DNA of 64,000 nucleotides, from assembly GCF_003724155.1 (NCBI RefSeq), contig NZ_RJJQ01000005.1, positions 62,001 to 126,000 on the forward strand. Direction: 5' to 3'. The notes beneath the pieces are model-generated. The model was given only the letters and a program-made list of their open reading frames with translations. It did no database searches and was not told the origin of the DNA. This document shows, piece by piece, positions 44,877 to 52,950 of this stretch (positions within the stretch are counted from its first letter, which is position 1; each line of letters starts with the position of its first letter). Both the position numbers and the translations under genes were made by a program. Source of the stretch: Flexivirga caeni (lineage in GTDB: Bacteria > Actinomycetota > Actinomycetes > Actinomycetales > Dermatophilaceae).

Positions 44877-45674
44877 TCAGATCAGGCCGAGCGCGGACAG
44901 GTCGTGGACGGGGTCGAGCACATCGCAACACCCGAAGCTGGTGAAGAAGTTCCGCACGCTCCCGGCGTCGGTCTCGGTCATCGCGGTGAGCGACGCCGAT
45001 GCTGCGTCGGCGTCGCGGCCGTCGAGGGGCGCGGACACGTCACCGCCGGTGAGCGCGGCATGGGTGGCGAGCAGGACTCCGAGGAAACCGAACTGGTCCT
45101 CGCCGTCTGCGGCGTGCGCGATCGCGTGGTGCAGGCCACCGGTCAGCTTGAACGGCATACCCGTTCGCACGCATTCGGCGATGAACGCCGCGAGCTCGCT
45201 GGTCGCAGGAACCGGGGTGGCCGGGGTGGACCCGGTGCGCAGTTTGGCGATCACCTGCCCGTCGTGCTGTTCGATGTCCGGTAGCGACGCGAGGCCAGCG
45301 GCACCGGCGGGCACTTCGACCGCGACCGGCACCGCGAGTTCGAGCACCTGATCCCACCCCGGCACGGCCGCGACCTCGACGCCGGCGAGCGAGTGCCCCG
45401 TCGATCCGGCGACGCGCTCGGCCGCCGCGACCGTGTCCTCGACCGGTGTGTCAGGGCGGCCGACGACCGTGATGACCAGGGCGCTGTGGTCGGCGAGTGC
45501 GTCGTCGACCAGGCGTGGCGGCAGCAGTAGCGGGCCGACGAAATCGGCGGCCGGGGTGCCGCGCCGGGCGGAGCGACGCTCGATAGCCTGAGACAGTGAG
45601 TAGTTGCCGGGCGGAAAGACGGCCGCGTCGTCGATCAGCTGGGTGAAGAGTGCGCGCGGGGGCAGGCTGGCCAT
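44877..45674 (-). CDS. Conserved unknown protein in tyrosine catabolism cluster
   Basis: A 265-residue soluble protein between hmgA and fahA. It begins MASLPPRALFTQLIDDAAVFPPGN, which looks like an enzyme rather than a regulator. Later segments include AECVRTGMPFKLTGGLHHAIAHA and a C-terminal FGCCDVLDPVHDL. I recognise no named domain. It is cotranscribed with fahA (ten-base gap) and homologues, as I recall, sit in similar actinobacterial clusters. An upstream in-frame ATG at 45695 would add seven residues. A role in homogentisate or maleylacetoacetate handling is inferred from position only; no maleylacetoacetate isomerase gene is seen here. Confidence 0.72.
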   Translation of the reverse strand: MASLPPRALFTQLIDDAAVFPPGNYSLSQAIERRSARRGTPAADFVGPLLLPPRLVDDALADHSALVITVVGRPDTPVEDTVAAAERVAGSTGHSLAGVEVAAVPGWDQVLELAVPVAVEVPAGAAGLASLPDIEQHDGQVIAKLRTGSTPATPVPATSELAAFIAECVRTGMPFKLTGGLHHAIAHAADGEDQFGFLGVLLATHAALTGGDVSAPLDGRDADAASASLTAMTETDAGSVRNFFTSFGCCDVLDPVHDLSALGLI

Positions 45675-45746
45675 GGGTTCACCGTAACCAGCCATCCGGA
45701 CCACCTGGGCCGCGCCCGCACGACGAGGTGAGAAGCGAGGAGAACA

Positions 45747-46976
45747 ATGGCGTTCTATCGAGCACAGGGCGAGCTGCCCCGGCAGCGGCATACCGCGTTG
45801 CGCCGGCCTGACGGCGGCGTCTTCTACGAGGAGCTGATGGGGGAGGAGGGCTTCTCCAGCGACTCGTCGCTGCTCTACCATCGCGGTTTGCCGTCGGCGA
45901 TCTCGGATGCGCAGCCCTGGGAGTTCACCTGGTCGCAGGAGACGCAGCCCAACCACCCACTGCTGCCGCGCCACCTGAAACTGCACGACCTCTTCGCCGC
46001 CGGCGAGACGGGCGCCGACGCCGTCACCGGGCGGCGGCTCGTGCTCGGCAACGGTGATGTGCGGATCTCGTATGTCGTGGCCGACGCGCCAAGTCCCTGG
46101 TATCGCAATGGGATCGGTGATGAGTGCGTGTATGTCGAGCGCGGCGCGGCGCGAGTGGAGACGGTCTTCGGCGCGTTCGACGTCGTCGAGGGCGACTACC
46201 TGATCGTGCCGCGTGCGACCACGCACCGGTGGCTTCCGGTCGTCGCAGGCGACGAGGGGTTCGCCGAGCCGCTGCGGGCCTACGCGATCGAGGGCAATTC
46301 GCACATCGCACCGCCGAAGCGCTACCTGTCGCGTTACGGACAGCTGCTGGAGCACGCGCCGTACTGCGAACGCGACCTGCGCGGACCCGAGGGCCCGCTG
46401 CTCGCTGAGGATATTGGTGCCGAATCATCCACTCCCACAGAGGTTTACGTGAAGCACCGGGTTGGCGGAGGGCAGATCGTCGGCACGATCTATACCTACC
46501 CCTACCACCCCCTCGACGTCGTGGGCTGGGACGGCTGCCTCTATCCCTATGCGTTCAACGTCGCCGACTTCATGCCGATCACCGGCAAGGTGCACCAGCC
46601 GCCGCCGGTTCACCAGGTCTTCGAGGGCACCAATTTCGTGGTGTGCAACTTCGTGCCGCGCAAGGTCGACTATCACGAGGCCTCGATCCCGGTGCCCTAC
46701 TACCACTCCAATGTCGACAGCGACGAGATCATGTTCTATGTCGACGGCGACTACGAGGCACGCAAGGGGTCCGGCATCGGCAAGGGGTCGATCTCGCTGC
46801 ATCCGGGCGGTCACGCGCACGGACCGCAGCCAGGCGCCTACGAGAACTCCATCGGAGTCCACGAATTCGACGAACTGGCGGTGATGGTCGACACCTTCCG
46901 GCCCATGGAGCTGGGCGAAGCGGGCGCGGTGGTGGACGACGGGTTGTACGCCTGGAGCTGGGTCGGCGGCCGCTGA
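45747..46976 (+). CDS. hmgA: Homogentisate 1,2-dioxygenase
   Basis: A 409-residue enzyme that opens the homogentisate ring to maleylacetoacetate. The cupin core has YPYHPLDVVGWDGCLYPYAFN and the metal-binding region PYYHSNVDSDEIMFYVDGDYEARKG, then ISLHPGGHAHGPQPGAYE with His ligands. AGCGAGGAGAACA precedes the ATG. It is divergent from the unknown gene and fahA with 72 bases between starts. Confidence 0.97.
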   Translation: MAFYRAQGELPRQRHTALRRPDGGVFYEELMGEEGFSSDSSLLYHRGLPSAISDAQPWEFTWSQETQPNHPLLPRHLKLHDLFAAGETGADAVTGRRLVLGNGDVRISYVVADAPSPWYRNGIGDECVYVERGAARVETVFGAFDVVEGDYLIVPRATTHRWLPVVAGDEGFAEPLRAYAIEGNSHIAPPKRYLSRYGQLLEHAPYCERDLRGPEGPLLAEDIGAESSTPTEVYVKHRVGGGQIVGTIYTYPYHPLDVVGWDGCLYPYAFNVADFMPITGKVHQPPPVHQVFEGTNFVVCNFVPRKVDYHEASIPVPYYHSNVDSDEIMFYVDGDYEARKGSGIGKGSISLHPGGHAHGPQPGAYENSIGVHEFDELAVMVDTFRPMELGEAGAVVDDGLYAWSWVGGR

Positions 46977-46991
46977 ACTCGACCCGGTCGC

Positions 46992-48338
46992 TCACGGCTG
47001 GGCGATGCCTTCGTTGGCGTGTGCTCCCTTGACCGCACGCGCGGTCAGCAGGTCGTAGATGCCGGTGGTGCGCATCGCCATGGCGAGGGTCATGGCGATC
47101 GCGCAGGCGCCCAGCGTCGGCGGCAGGAGTGTCGTGGTGCCGGTCATCTCGGAGGCGAGCACGATGCCGGTGACGGGCGCATGCACACTTGCGGTGAAGA
47201 ACGCCGCCATACCGATCAATGCCAGCGCCGCCGGCTGTGGCGCGCCGGAATCGAAATGGCGGGCCACGAGTCCGAGCGCGAGCCCCAGATGGGTGCCGAG
47301 CACGAGCATGGGTGCGAACAACCCGCCGGGCGTGCACGCGGCGTAGGAGACCACGCCCAGCACCCAGCGCAGGGCGAACACCCCGATGACGGCGGCGAGC
47401 GCCCCGGTGCCGAGCAGGGCGTCCTGGGTGAGGTTGTCGCCGCCGCCGACGAGTGTTGGCGCGAGCAGCGCGAGTATGCCGACGCCGGCGCCGATGAGTG
47501 CGCCGCGGACCTCGGCGGGCCAGCGGCTGCCGTCCGCGATGCGCAGCGCGCGCATGATCCCGATGTTGTAGGACGCGCCGGCGAACCCGCACAGGAGACC
47601 GAGCAGCGCGATCCAGCCGGACTGGGAGAGTTGGGGATCCGGCAGGTGCGTGACGTGGAACTCGGTGCCGTCCGGGTTGAGCAGGTGCGCGCTGGCGAAC
47701 CCCGCGGCGGACGCGATCAGGGTGGCGATGGTCGCCTTCGGGTCGAAGCGCTTGACCAGTTCTTCGAGCACGAACACGCCACCCGCAATGGGGGCGTTGA
47801 ACGCGGTCGCCAGTCCGGCGGCAGCGCCACCTGCGACGAGCAGCCGCAGGTGTGTGTCCCGGTGCCGGGTCAGCTTGGCCACGATCACGGCGATATTGCC
47901 GCCCATCTGCACCGATGGGCCCTCCCGGCCGAGGGCGAGGCCGGCTCCGATCGAGAGCAGCCCCCCGGCATACTTCACCGGCAGGATCCGGAACCGGCCC
48001 GGCTCGGTGCGGCCCTCCACGACGGCTTCGACACGGGGTATGCCGCTGCCCTCGGCGTGCGGTTCGACCCGGCGCACCAGCCATGCCGCAACGGCGGTCG
48101 CGGCCGAGCAGCCGACGACGAACAGTGGTGCGGCCCACCAGTGGTGGTGGGTCCAGCCGGCCATTCCGGTACGGCGGTCGGACAGCCAGGTCAGCAGGAG
48201 CCGGAACGACGCGGCCGCCAGTCCGGTCAGCGCTCCGACCACGGCGGCGGCCACGGCGAAGCTCAACAGCTCGCTGCCGCCGTCCGAGCGGAGGGAAGCG
48301 GACGGGAAGGATCGTGCCAACCGCCGAGGTGTGACCAT
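46992..48338 (-). CDS. CLC-type chloride/proton antiporter
   Basis: A 448-residue CLC protein with the three selectivity motifs: GSGIP (97-101), GREGP (137-141, gating Glu139) and a GGLFAPMLVLG segment near the C-terminus. A second conserved acidic pair in FVLEELVKRFD matches the proton-pathway glutamate of ClC-ec1, so exchange rather than a pure channel is likely. There are about ten or more membrane helices. It is divergent from a MarR gene with operator-like palindromes between them. Confidence 0.92.
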   Translation of the reverse strand: MVTPRRLARSFPSASLRSDGGSELLSFAVAAAVVGALTGLAAASFRLLLTWLSDRRTGMAGWTHHHWWAAPLFVVGCSAATAVAAWLVRRVEPHAEGSGIPRVEAVVEGRTEPGRFRILPVKYAGGLLSIGAGLALGREGPSVQMGGNIAVIVAKLTRHRDTHLRLLVAGGAAAGLATAFNAPIAGGVFVLEELVKRFDPKATIATLIASAAGFASAHLLNPDGTEFHVTHLPDPQLSQSGWIALLGLLCGFAGASYNIGIMRALRIADGSRWPAEVRGALIGAGVGILALLAPTLVGGGDNLTQDALLGTGALAAVIGVFALRWVLGVVSYAACTPGGLFAPMLVLGTHLGLALGLVARHFDSGAPQPAALALIGMAAFFTASVHAPVTGIVLASEMTGTTTLLPPTLGACAIAMTLAMAMRTTGIYDLLTARAVKGAHANEGIAQP

Positions 48339-48342
48339 CTAT

Positions 48343-48369
48343 GCATTATGCAATCAATGCGTACCGCAT
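48343..48369. promoter_or_regulatory. Two adjacent palindromes between the CLC and marR genes
   Basis: GCATTATGC (48343-48351) is palindromic around its centre, and ATGCG-TAC-CGCAT (48357-48369) is a perfect five-base dyad. On the leftward strand the first contains CATAAT, a -10-like hexamer for the CLC gene. They lie just before the CLC start, so MarR-type repression is plausible. Confidence 0.55.
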
Positions 48370-48405
48370 GAAAAATCCCCGCCACCTGTCGGGCATGATG
48401 TGTGT

Positions 48406-48870
48406 ATGCGCAGCAGGGCCGATGAACTTGTCACGTCGTTGCTGACCGCGTCGCGCGCGCTGGTCGGGGTCTCCGCGGCGTCGCTGTCGACGGTCGAGCA
48501 CACGGTGACGCTGCCGCAGTTTCGCACCCTGGTCGTCCTATCCCAGCAGGGCGGGAGCACGGTCGTCGGTCTGGCCGGCCGATTGCAGGTGAACCCGTCG
48601 TCGGCGCAACGCCAGGTGGACCGGCTGGTCGGGACGGGACTGGTGGCGCGGGCGGAGAACCCCGCTGACCGCCGGGAGTTGGTGATCACGCTGACCGCGG
48701 CAGGTCAGCAGGTTGTCGACGAGGTCACTCGCCGGCGCCGCACGGTGCTCGCCGCGATCGTGCGCGCAATGCCGCCCGAGCAGTACGACTCACTGATCGA
48801 GGGTCTGGAGTCCTTCACCCGGGCTGCGGGCGAGCCGGCTGCGACCGACGCAGCAGCACTCGGCTGGTGA
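48406..48870 (+). CDS. MarR family regulator
   Basis: A 154-residue winged-helix protein: ALVGVSAASLSTVEHTVTLPQFRTLVVLSQQG, then the wHTH with LQVNPSSAQRQVDRLVGTGLV and the wing PADRRELVITLTAAG. Length and layout match MarR. It is divergent from the CLC gene, likely its target. A 39-base piece of this gene (48698-48736) is copied exactly 2175 bases downstream. Confidence 0.9.
   Translation: MRSRADELVTSLLTASRALVGVSAASLSTVEHTVTLPQFRTLVVLSQQGGSTVVGLAGRLQVNPSSAQRQVDRLVGTGLVARAENPADRRELVITLTAAGQQVVDEVTRRRRTVLAAIVRAMPPEQYDSLIEGLESFTRAAGEPAATDAAALGW
48698..48736 (+). repeat. 39-bp exact direct repeat, copy 1 (inside marR)
   Basis: This 39-base stretch codes for AAGQQVVDEVTRRR-type residues of the MarR protein. 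The identical sequence recurs at 50873-50911, after the 5'-nucleotidase gene. Copy 1 continues into a coherent MarR C-terminus, so it is probably the original. Confidence 0.9.
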
Positions 48871-48977
48871 GGTCGTTGCACTTTTTCCACCCACTCGGTG
48901 CCATCTGCCGGTAACGTCGGTCGGCTCGCGTGCGGGCACCCAGCCGCACTGACCCGTCCGACTCCGAAGGAGCACCT

Positions 48978-50822
48978 ATGCATCCCGTCGTCCGAAATGC
49001 CACAGGCCGTCGGCAGTTGCTCAGCAGGACCGTCGTGGGAGGCGCCGGCGTCGTCGGCGCAGCGGGCGACCCGGCCGCCGACGCGGCGCCGAGCCGTAGC
49101 CGGCAGCATGAGCACGACCTGCGGCTGACGGTCCTCGGCACGACCGATCTGCATGGACACGTCTACAACTGGGACTACTTCAGGGACGCGGAGTATGACG
49201 ATGCCGCGCACAACGACGTCGGTGCCGCCAAGTGCGCGACCTTGATCCAGGCGGTGCGTACGGAGCGCGGAGCCCGCAGCTGCATCACGCTGGACGCGGG
49301 GGACACGATCCAGGGCACTCCGCTGGCCTACTACTACGCCAGGGTCGAGCCGATCAGCGGGACCGTGCAGCACCCGATGGCGCTGGCAATGAACCAGATC
49401 GGGTATGACGCAGCTGCGCTGGGCAACCACGAGTTCAACTACGGCATGGACCTGCTGCGCACGTTCGAGCGCCAGTTGCAGCACCCGCTGCTCGGAGCGA
49501 ACGCGCTGGACTGGACGACTGGGGAAGCAGTCTTTCCGTCATACACGATGAAGCGGGTGCACGTGCGCGGTCATCAGCCGGTGACCGTGGGCATTGTCGG
49601 ACTGGTGACGCCCGGAGTCGCGATCTGGGACAAGGCCAATGTCGACGGCAAGGTGAAGTTCAACGGCATCGTCGAGCAAGCGCGGCTCGTCATACCGGAG
49701 GTGAAGCGCCATGGCGCCGACGTCATCGTGGTGTCGTGCCACTCGGGTGCCGACGCATCCTCGTCGTACGGCGATGCTCTGCCATGGCCGGAGAACGCCA
49801 GCACGCTGCTGGCGCAACAGGTTCCGGGGATCGACGCGATCCTGGTCGGTCACGCGCACGTCGAGATCCCGCAACGCTTCGTCACCAACGAGCAGACCGG
49901 CAAGCAGGTGCTGCTGTCCGAGCCGCTGTGTTTCGGTGAGCGAGTGACCGTGATGGACCTGAACCTGCGCAAGGTCGGCAGCCGGTGGACGGTCTCGACC
50001 GCTGCGGCCACCCTGCTCAACTCCAACGGTGCACCGGAGGACCCGGAGATCGCGGCGCTGCTCAGACCTGCGCACGAGAAGGTCCGCAGCTACGTGAACG
50101 GGGTGATCGGCGGTTGCACCGAGGCGCTGAGCGGCGCACGTGCGTGCGTCGAGGACACCGCCGCCGTGGACCTGATCAATCAGGTGCAGGCCGAGGCGGT
50201 CAAGGCCGGGCTGGCCGGCACGGCCGACGACCGGACGCCGGTGCTGTCCATTGCGGCGCCGTTCAGCCGCACCGCCGTCATCCCGGCCGGCGAGGTGACG
50301 GTGCGGGATGTCGCGGGTCTCTACATCTACGACAACACGCTGCTGGGCATCAGGTTCACGGGCAAGCAGGTGGGCGACTACCTCGAACACTCGGCGGCCT
50401 ACTTCAAACAGATCAGTGGCTCCGGGCCGTTCGGCATGGACGAGGTCACCAACGCCGTGACCCCGACGGCGCCGAATGGCACACCCGACTACAACTACGA
50501 CGTCCTCGGCGGCCTCGACGCGCCCCTGACCTACGACATCGACATCAGCGCCCCGCCGGGCAGCCGCATCCGCAACCTTGCGTATGACGGCAAGCCCGTC
50601 GGCGACGGCGACAGCTTCGTCGTCGCGATCAACAACTACCGCCAGTCCGGCGGCGGCGGATTCCCCGGTGTGACGACCGCGCCAGTCGTTGTCAACAGGC
50701 AGAACGAGATTCGCCAGTTGATCATCGACTGGGTGGCCGAGCACGAGGCCGTTGATCCGGCGACGTTCCACACAGTTGACTGGCGGCTGGTCTCGGGCAG
50801 CACACCGATCACGATCAGCTAG
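48978..50822 (+). CDS. Exported 5'-nucleotidase / 2',3'-cyclic nucleotidase
   Basis: A 614-residue metallophosphoesterase. The N-terminus GRRQLLSRTVVGGAG has a twin-Arg motif, suggesting Tat export. The catalytic domain has LGTTDLHGHV, LDAGDTIQGTP, ALGNHEFNYG, VVSCHSGAD and GHAHVEIP, all the metal-binding blocks. The C-terminal domain (from about residue 360) is the 5'-nucleotidase substrate domain with GFPG. It likely dephosphorylates external nucleotides for phosphate and nucleoside uptake. GAAGGAGCACCT precedes the ATG. It lies between the two copies of a 39-base repeat. Confidence 0.92.
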   Translation: MHPVVRNATGRRQLLSRTVVGGAGVVGAAGDPAADAAPSRSRQHEHDLRLTVLGTTDLHGHVYNWDYFRDAEYDDAAHNDVGAAKCATLIQAVRTERGARSCITLDAGDTIQGTPLAYYYARVEPISGTVQHPMALAMNQIGYDAAALGNHEFNYGMDLLRTFERQLQHPLLGANALDWTTGEAVFPSYTMKRVHVRGHQPVTVGIVGLVTPGVAIWDKANVDGKVKFNGIVEQARLVIPEVKRHGADVIVVSCHSGADASSSYGDALPWPENASTLLAQQVPGIDAILVGHAHVEIPQRFVTNEQTGKQVLLSEPLCFGERVTVMDLNLRKVGSRWTVSTAAATLLNSNGAPEDPEIAALLRPAHEKVRSYVNGVIGGCTEALSGARACVEDTAAVDLINQVQAEAVKAGLAGTADDRTPVLSIAAPFSRTAVIPAGEVTVRDVAGLYIYDNTLLGIRFTGKQVGDYLEHSAAYFKQISGSGPFGMDEVTNAVTPTAPNGTPDYNYDVLGGLDAPLTYDIDISAPPGSRIRNLAYDGKPVGDGDSFVVAINNYRQSGGGGFPGVTTAPVVVNRQNEIRQLIIDWVAEHEAVDPATFHTVDWRLVSGSTPITIS

Positions 50823-50872
50823 CGACTCGCAGCTGACCGAACTCTTGCGTGCAGCGGGCCGCATGCACATCC

Positions 50873-50911
50873 CGGCAGGTCAGCAGGTTGTCGACGAGGT
50901 CACTCGCCGGC
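50873..50911 (+). repeat. 39-bp exact direct repeat, copy 2 (marR fragment)
   Basis: Identical to 48698-48736 in marR. Translated in one frame it gives AGQQVVDEVTRR, but the flanking sequence is not MarR-like, so it is an isolated fragment. It lies between the stops of the nucleotidase and SCO genes, 50 bases after the former. Confidence 0.9.
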
Positions 50912-50923
50912 CCGCGCCGGCCG

Positions 50924-51688
50924 TCACTGCAGTGACTTGATCACGGCCTCGGCCTGTGCCTGGGTCCAGGCGGTCGATGCTGGATGTTCGAGGCTGCTGA
51001 TGCCCGAGCTGTCCATGAATTTCCGCAGCGCCTTGGGCACCGTGCCGGTGGGCGCGTACGGCGCGCCCTCCAGCACGAATCGCTCATGTCCGGCGGCATC
51101 CAGGAAGAACACCTCGTCGGAGTGCTGGACGTCATACGTCAGCGGGACGCCGGTGCGCCAGTTGCGCGGTGCGGGGCCTGGGTCCTCCTTGACCCGCTGT
51201 CGCCATACCCCGAAGTAGTTCCACAGCGTGTTGACGTTGCGGGCGCTGCCGGTCCATGCCTGCCAGTTGGCCGGCGGTGGGGCGAACAGGTTGCGGTAGG
51301 CCCGCAGCTGCGTCGTGGTGTCGCGACCCGGGTCGACCGTCAGGGAGATGAACACCGGGGAGTTCCGTGAGTCGCGGTGTGCCTCCGCCCGCGCGGTCTG
51401 CACGACGGTCGCGGTGTCGATCGGGCAGGTTTCCTGGCACAGCGTCATCACGTCCGACAGGACCACGACGTGGCCGGACAGTGCTGCCAGTGAGACGCGG
51501 GCCCCGCTGCTGGAGGTGAACGTCAGGTCCCGGATCGCCGCGGGGACGGCCGAGTTCAGCGGTGTGCCGATCCGGTCCCACGACGCGCTGCTCGACGGAG
51601 TGGCACGCGAATGGGAGGAACCGGACGAGCAGCCCGTCACACCTGCTAGGGCCAGCACCAGAACGAGCGTCGCACTCCATCGCCGCAT
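50924..51688 (-). CDS. SCO1/SenC-family lipoprotein
   Basis: A 254-residue lipoprotein with lipobox VTGC (Cys20) and a thioredoxin-like domain. The Cu-binding motif C84-QET-C88 and His189 (TYDVQHSDEVFF) match SCO proteins, which deliver copper to cytochrome oxidase or act in redox defence. The segment FISLTVDPGRDTTTQLRAY is typical. It is anchored outside the membrane. No oxidase genes are nearby, so a specific partner is not shown. Confidence 0.9.
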   Translation of the reverse strand: MRRWSATLVLVLALAGVTGCSSGSSHSRATPSSSASWDRIGTPLNSAVPAAIRDLTFTSSSGARVSLAALSGHVVVLSDVMTLCQETCPIDTATVVQTARAEAHRDSRNSPVFISLTVDPGRDTTTQLRAYRNLFAPPPANWQAWTGSARNVNTLWNYFGVWRQRVKEDPGPAPRNWRTGVPLTYDVQHSDEVFFLDAAGHERFVLEGAPYAPTGTVPKALRKFMDSSGISSLEHPASTAWTQAQAEAVIKSLQ

Positions 51689-51744
51689 GCCGCGATGGTC
51701 GCACGGCGAGTTGAACGTTTCCGTGGTGGGTTACCGATCCGTGC

Positions 51745-52308
51745 TCAGGCGACCTCGACGCCTGCAGCCGCGAAGTCGTCGAGCGCGCGCTGGGTGGACT
51801 CGGGTGCGACACCGGCGGTCAGCTCGGTGAGCACGCGGGCGGTGAAACCCGATGTCGCAGCGTCGAGCGCCGTCGCACGCACGCAGTAGTCCGTCGCGAT
51901 GCCGACGACGTCCACATCAGTCACGTCGTGGCGACGCAGCCAGTCGGCGAGGGTGCTCCCGTCGTCGGCCGCACCTTCGAAACCGCTGTATGCCGCTTCG
52001 TACTGGCCCTTGCGGAAGATCGCGGCGGCATTCGCGATCACCGGCTGCACCTCCACCCGGAAGTCGGCCCCCGGGGTGCCGACCTGGCAATGCACCGGCC
52101 AGCTGTGCACGAAATCGGGGTCAGATGACCAGTGGTCGCCGGGGTCGATGTGCCAGTCGGCGGTCGCCACGATCTGGGCGTAGTCGCCGGCGTGCCCGAC
52201 GGCATACGCGGCGATGCGCTCGGCGACCGCGATGCCGCCGGCGACAGCGAGCGATCCGCCCTCGCAGAAGTCGTTCTGAACATCGACGACGACCAGTGCG
52301 CGAGTCAT
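51745..52308 (-). CDS. pncA: Nicotinamidase
   Basis: A 187-residue isochorismatase-fold enzyme with the catalytic triad Asp9 (VVVDVQNDF), Lys100 (FRKGQYE) and Cys142 (ATDYCVRAT). Metal ligands are at Asp51, His53 and His59. Positions match mycobacterial PncA within a few residues. It deaminates nicotinamide to nicotinate, which the pncB product two genes upstream uses. Third in the pncB-GNAT-pncA run on this strand. Confidence 0.94.
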   Translation of the reverse strand: MTRALVVVDVQNDFCEGGSLAVAGGIAVAERIAAYAVGHAGDYAQIVATADWHIDPGDHWSSDPDFVHSWPVHCQVGTPGADFRVEVQPVIANAAAIFRKGQYEAAYSGFEGAADDGSTLADWLRRHDVTDVDVVGIATDYCVRATALDAATSGFTARVLTELTAGVAPESTQRALDDFAAAGVEVA

Positions 52309-52317
52309 GCCCGCAGC

Positions 52318-52440
52318 CTACGACGAGCCGGGCAGGCGCAGCCCCATCACCCGGCGTTCGGCGTCCAGCAGGCCGAGGGTCTGCCAGCCACGCGATCGGT
52401 AGAGCGCGACAGCCGGATCGGTGTCGATGCGCACGATCGC
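52318..52440 (-). pseudogene. Remnant of a second GNAT C-terminus
   Basis: Translated in the same frame as the upstream GNAT gene, directly after its stop codon, this stretch gives 40 residues ending in a stop (TAG). The sequence around DPAVALYRSRGWQTLGLL then RRVMGLRLPG aligns with the GNAT gene's own end (DPALCLYQARGWSTLGHL then RQVMGAYLPLP). It has no start codon of its own. This is a duplicated or displaced GNAT C-terminus. Confidence 0.8.
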
Positions 52441-52950
52441 TCAGGGGAGGGGCAGGTAGGCGCCCATGACCTGGCGGTTGTTGTGCAGGTGCCCGAGCGT
52501 GCTCCAGCCGCGTGCCTGATAGAGGCACAGCGCCGGGTCGCTTGCCGCGAGGGTGGTCCCGAGCAGTGCCCGGCCGGTCAGCCCCTCCAGCAGGGTGTCG
52601 TGCAGGCCGCCGCCGATGCCCTGGCGCCGGTAGTCGGGGTCGACGACCAGCTCGACCAGCTCGAAGTGGTCGCGCAGCCACTCACCCGGCAACTCCGGCA
52701 GGGTGCGGGCCACCAGGTCCGGCCAGGCCTGCCCGCGGTCGCCGCGGTAGCCCCATGCGAATCCGACGACGCGCTCGCCGTCGAGCGCGAGCGCGAGGCG
52801 GAAACCGGGCCGGGCCCGGTCGCGGTCGAAGAGCTGGGTGCGCCAGTTGGTCTTGTCGGGGATGCGGCCGATCACCTCGTCGTAGAGGTCGAACATGCGG
52901 TCGGCATACGGCTCGGCTGCTGGCGCGTCGAGCAACTCGATGCTCGTCAT
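52441..52950 (-). CDS. GNAT family acetyltransferase
   Basis: A 169-residue GNAT protein. The core has VELVVDPDYRRQGIGGGLHDTLLEG (motif A, acetyl-CoA pyrophosphate loop RRQGIGG) near 110-135 and LYQARGWSTLG near 150. The acceptor is unknown. It overlaps the upstream pncB stop by four bases, so it belongs to the NAD-salvage transcript. Its 3' end is followed in frame by a second, degenerate GNAT C-terminus. Confidence 0.88.
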   Translation of the reverse strand: MTSIELLDAPAAEPYADRMFDLYDEVIGRIPDKTNWRTQLFDRDRARPGFRLALALDGERVVGFAWGYRGDRGQAWPDLVARTLPELPGEWLRDHFELVELVVDPDYRRQGIGGGLHDTLLEGLTGRALLGTTLAASDPALCLYQARGWSTLGHLHNNRQVMGAYLPLP

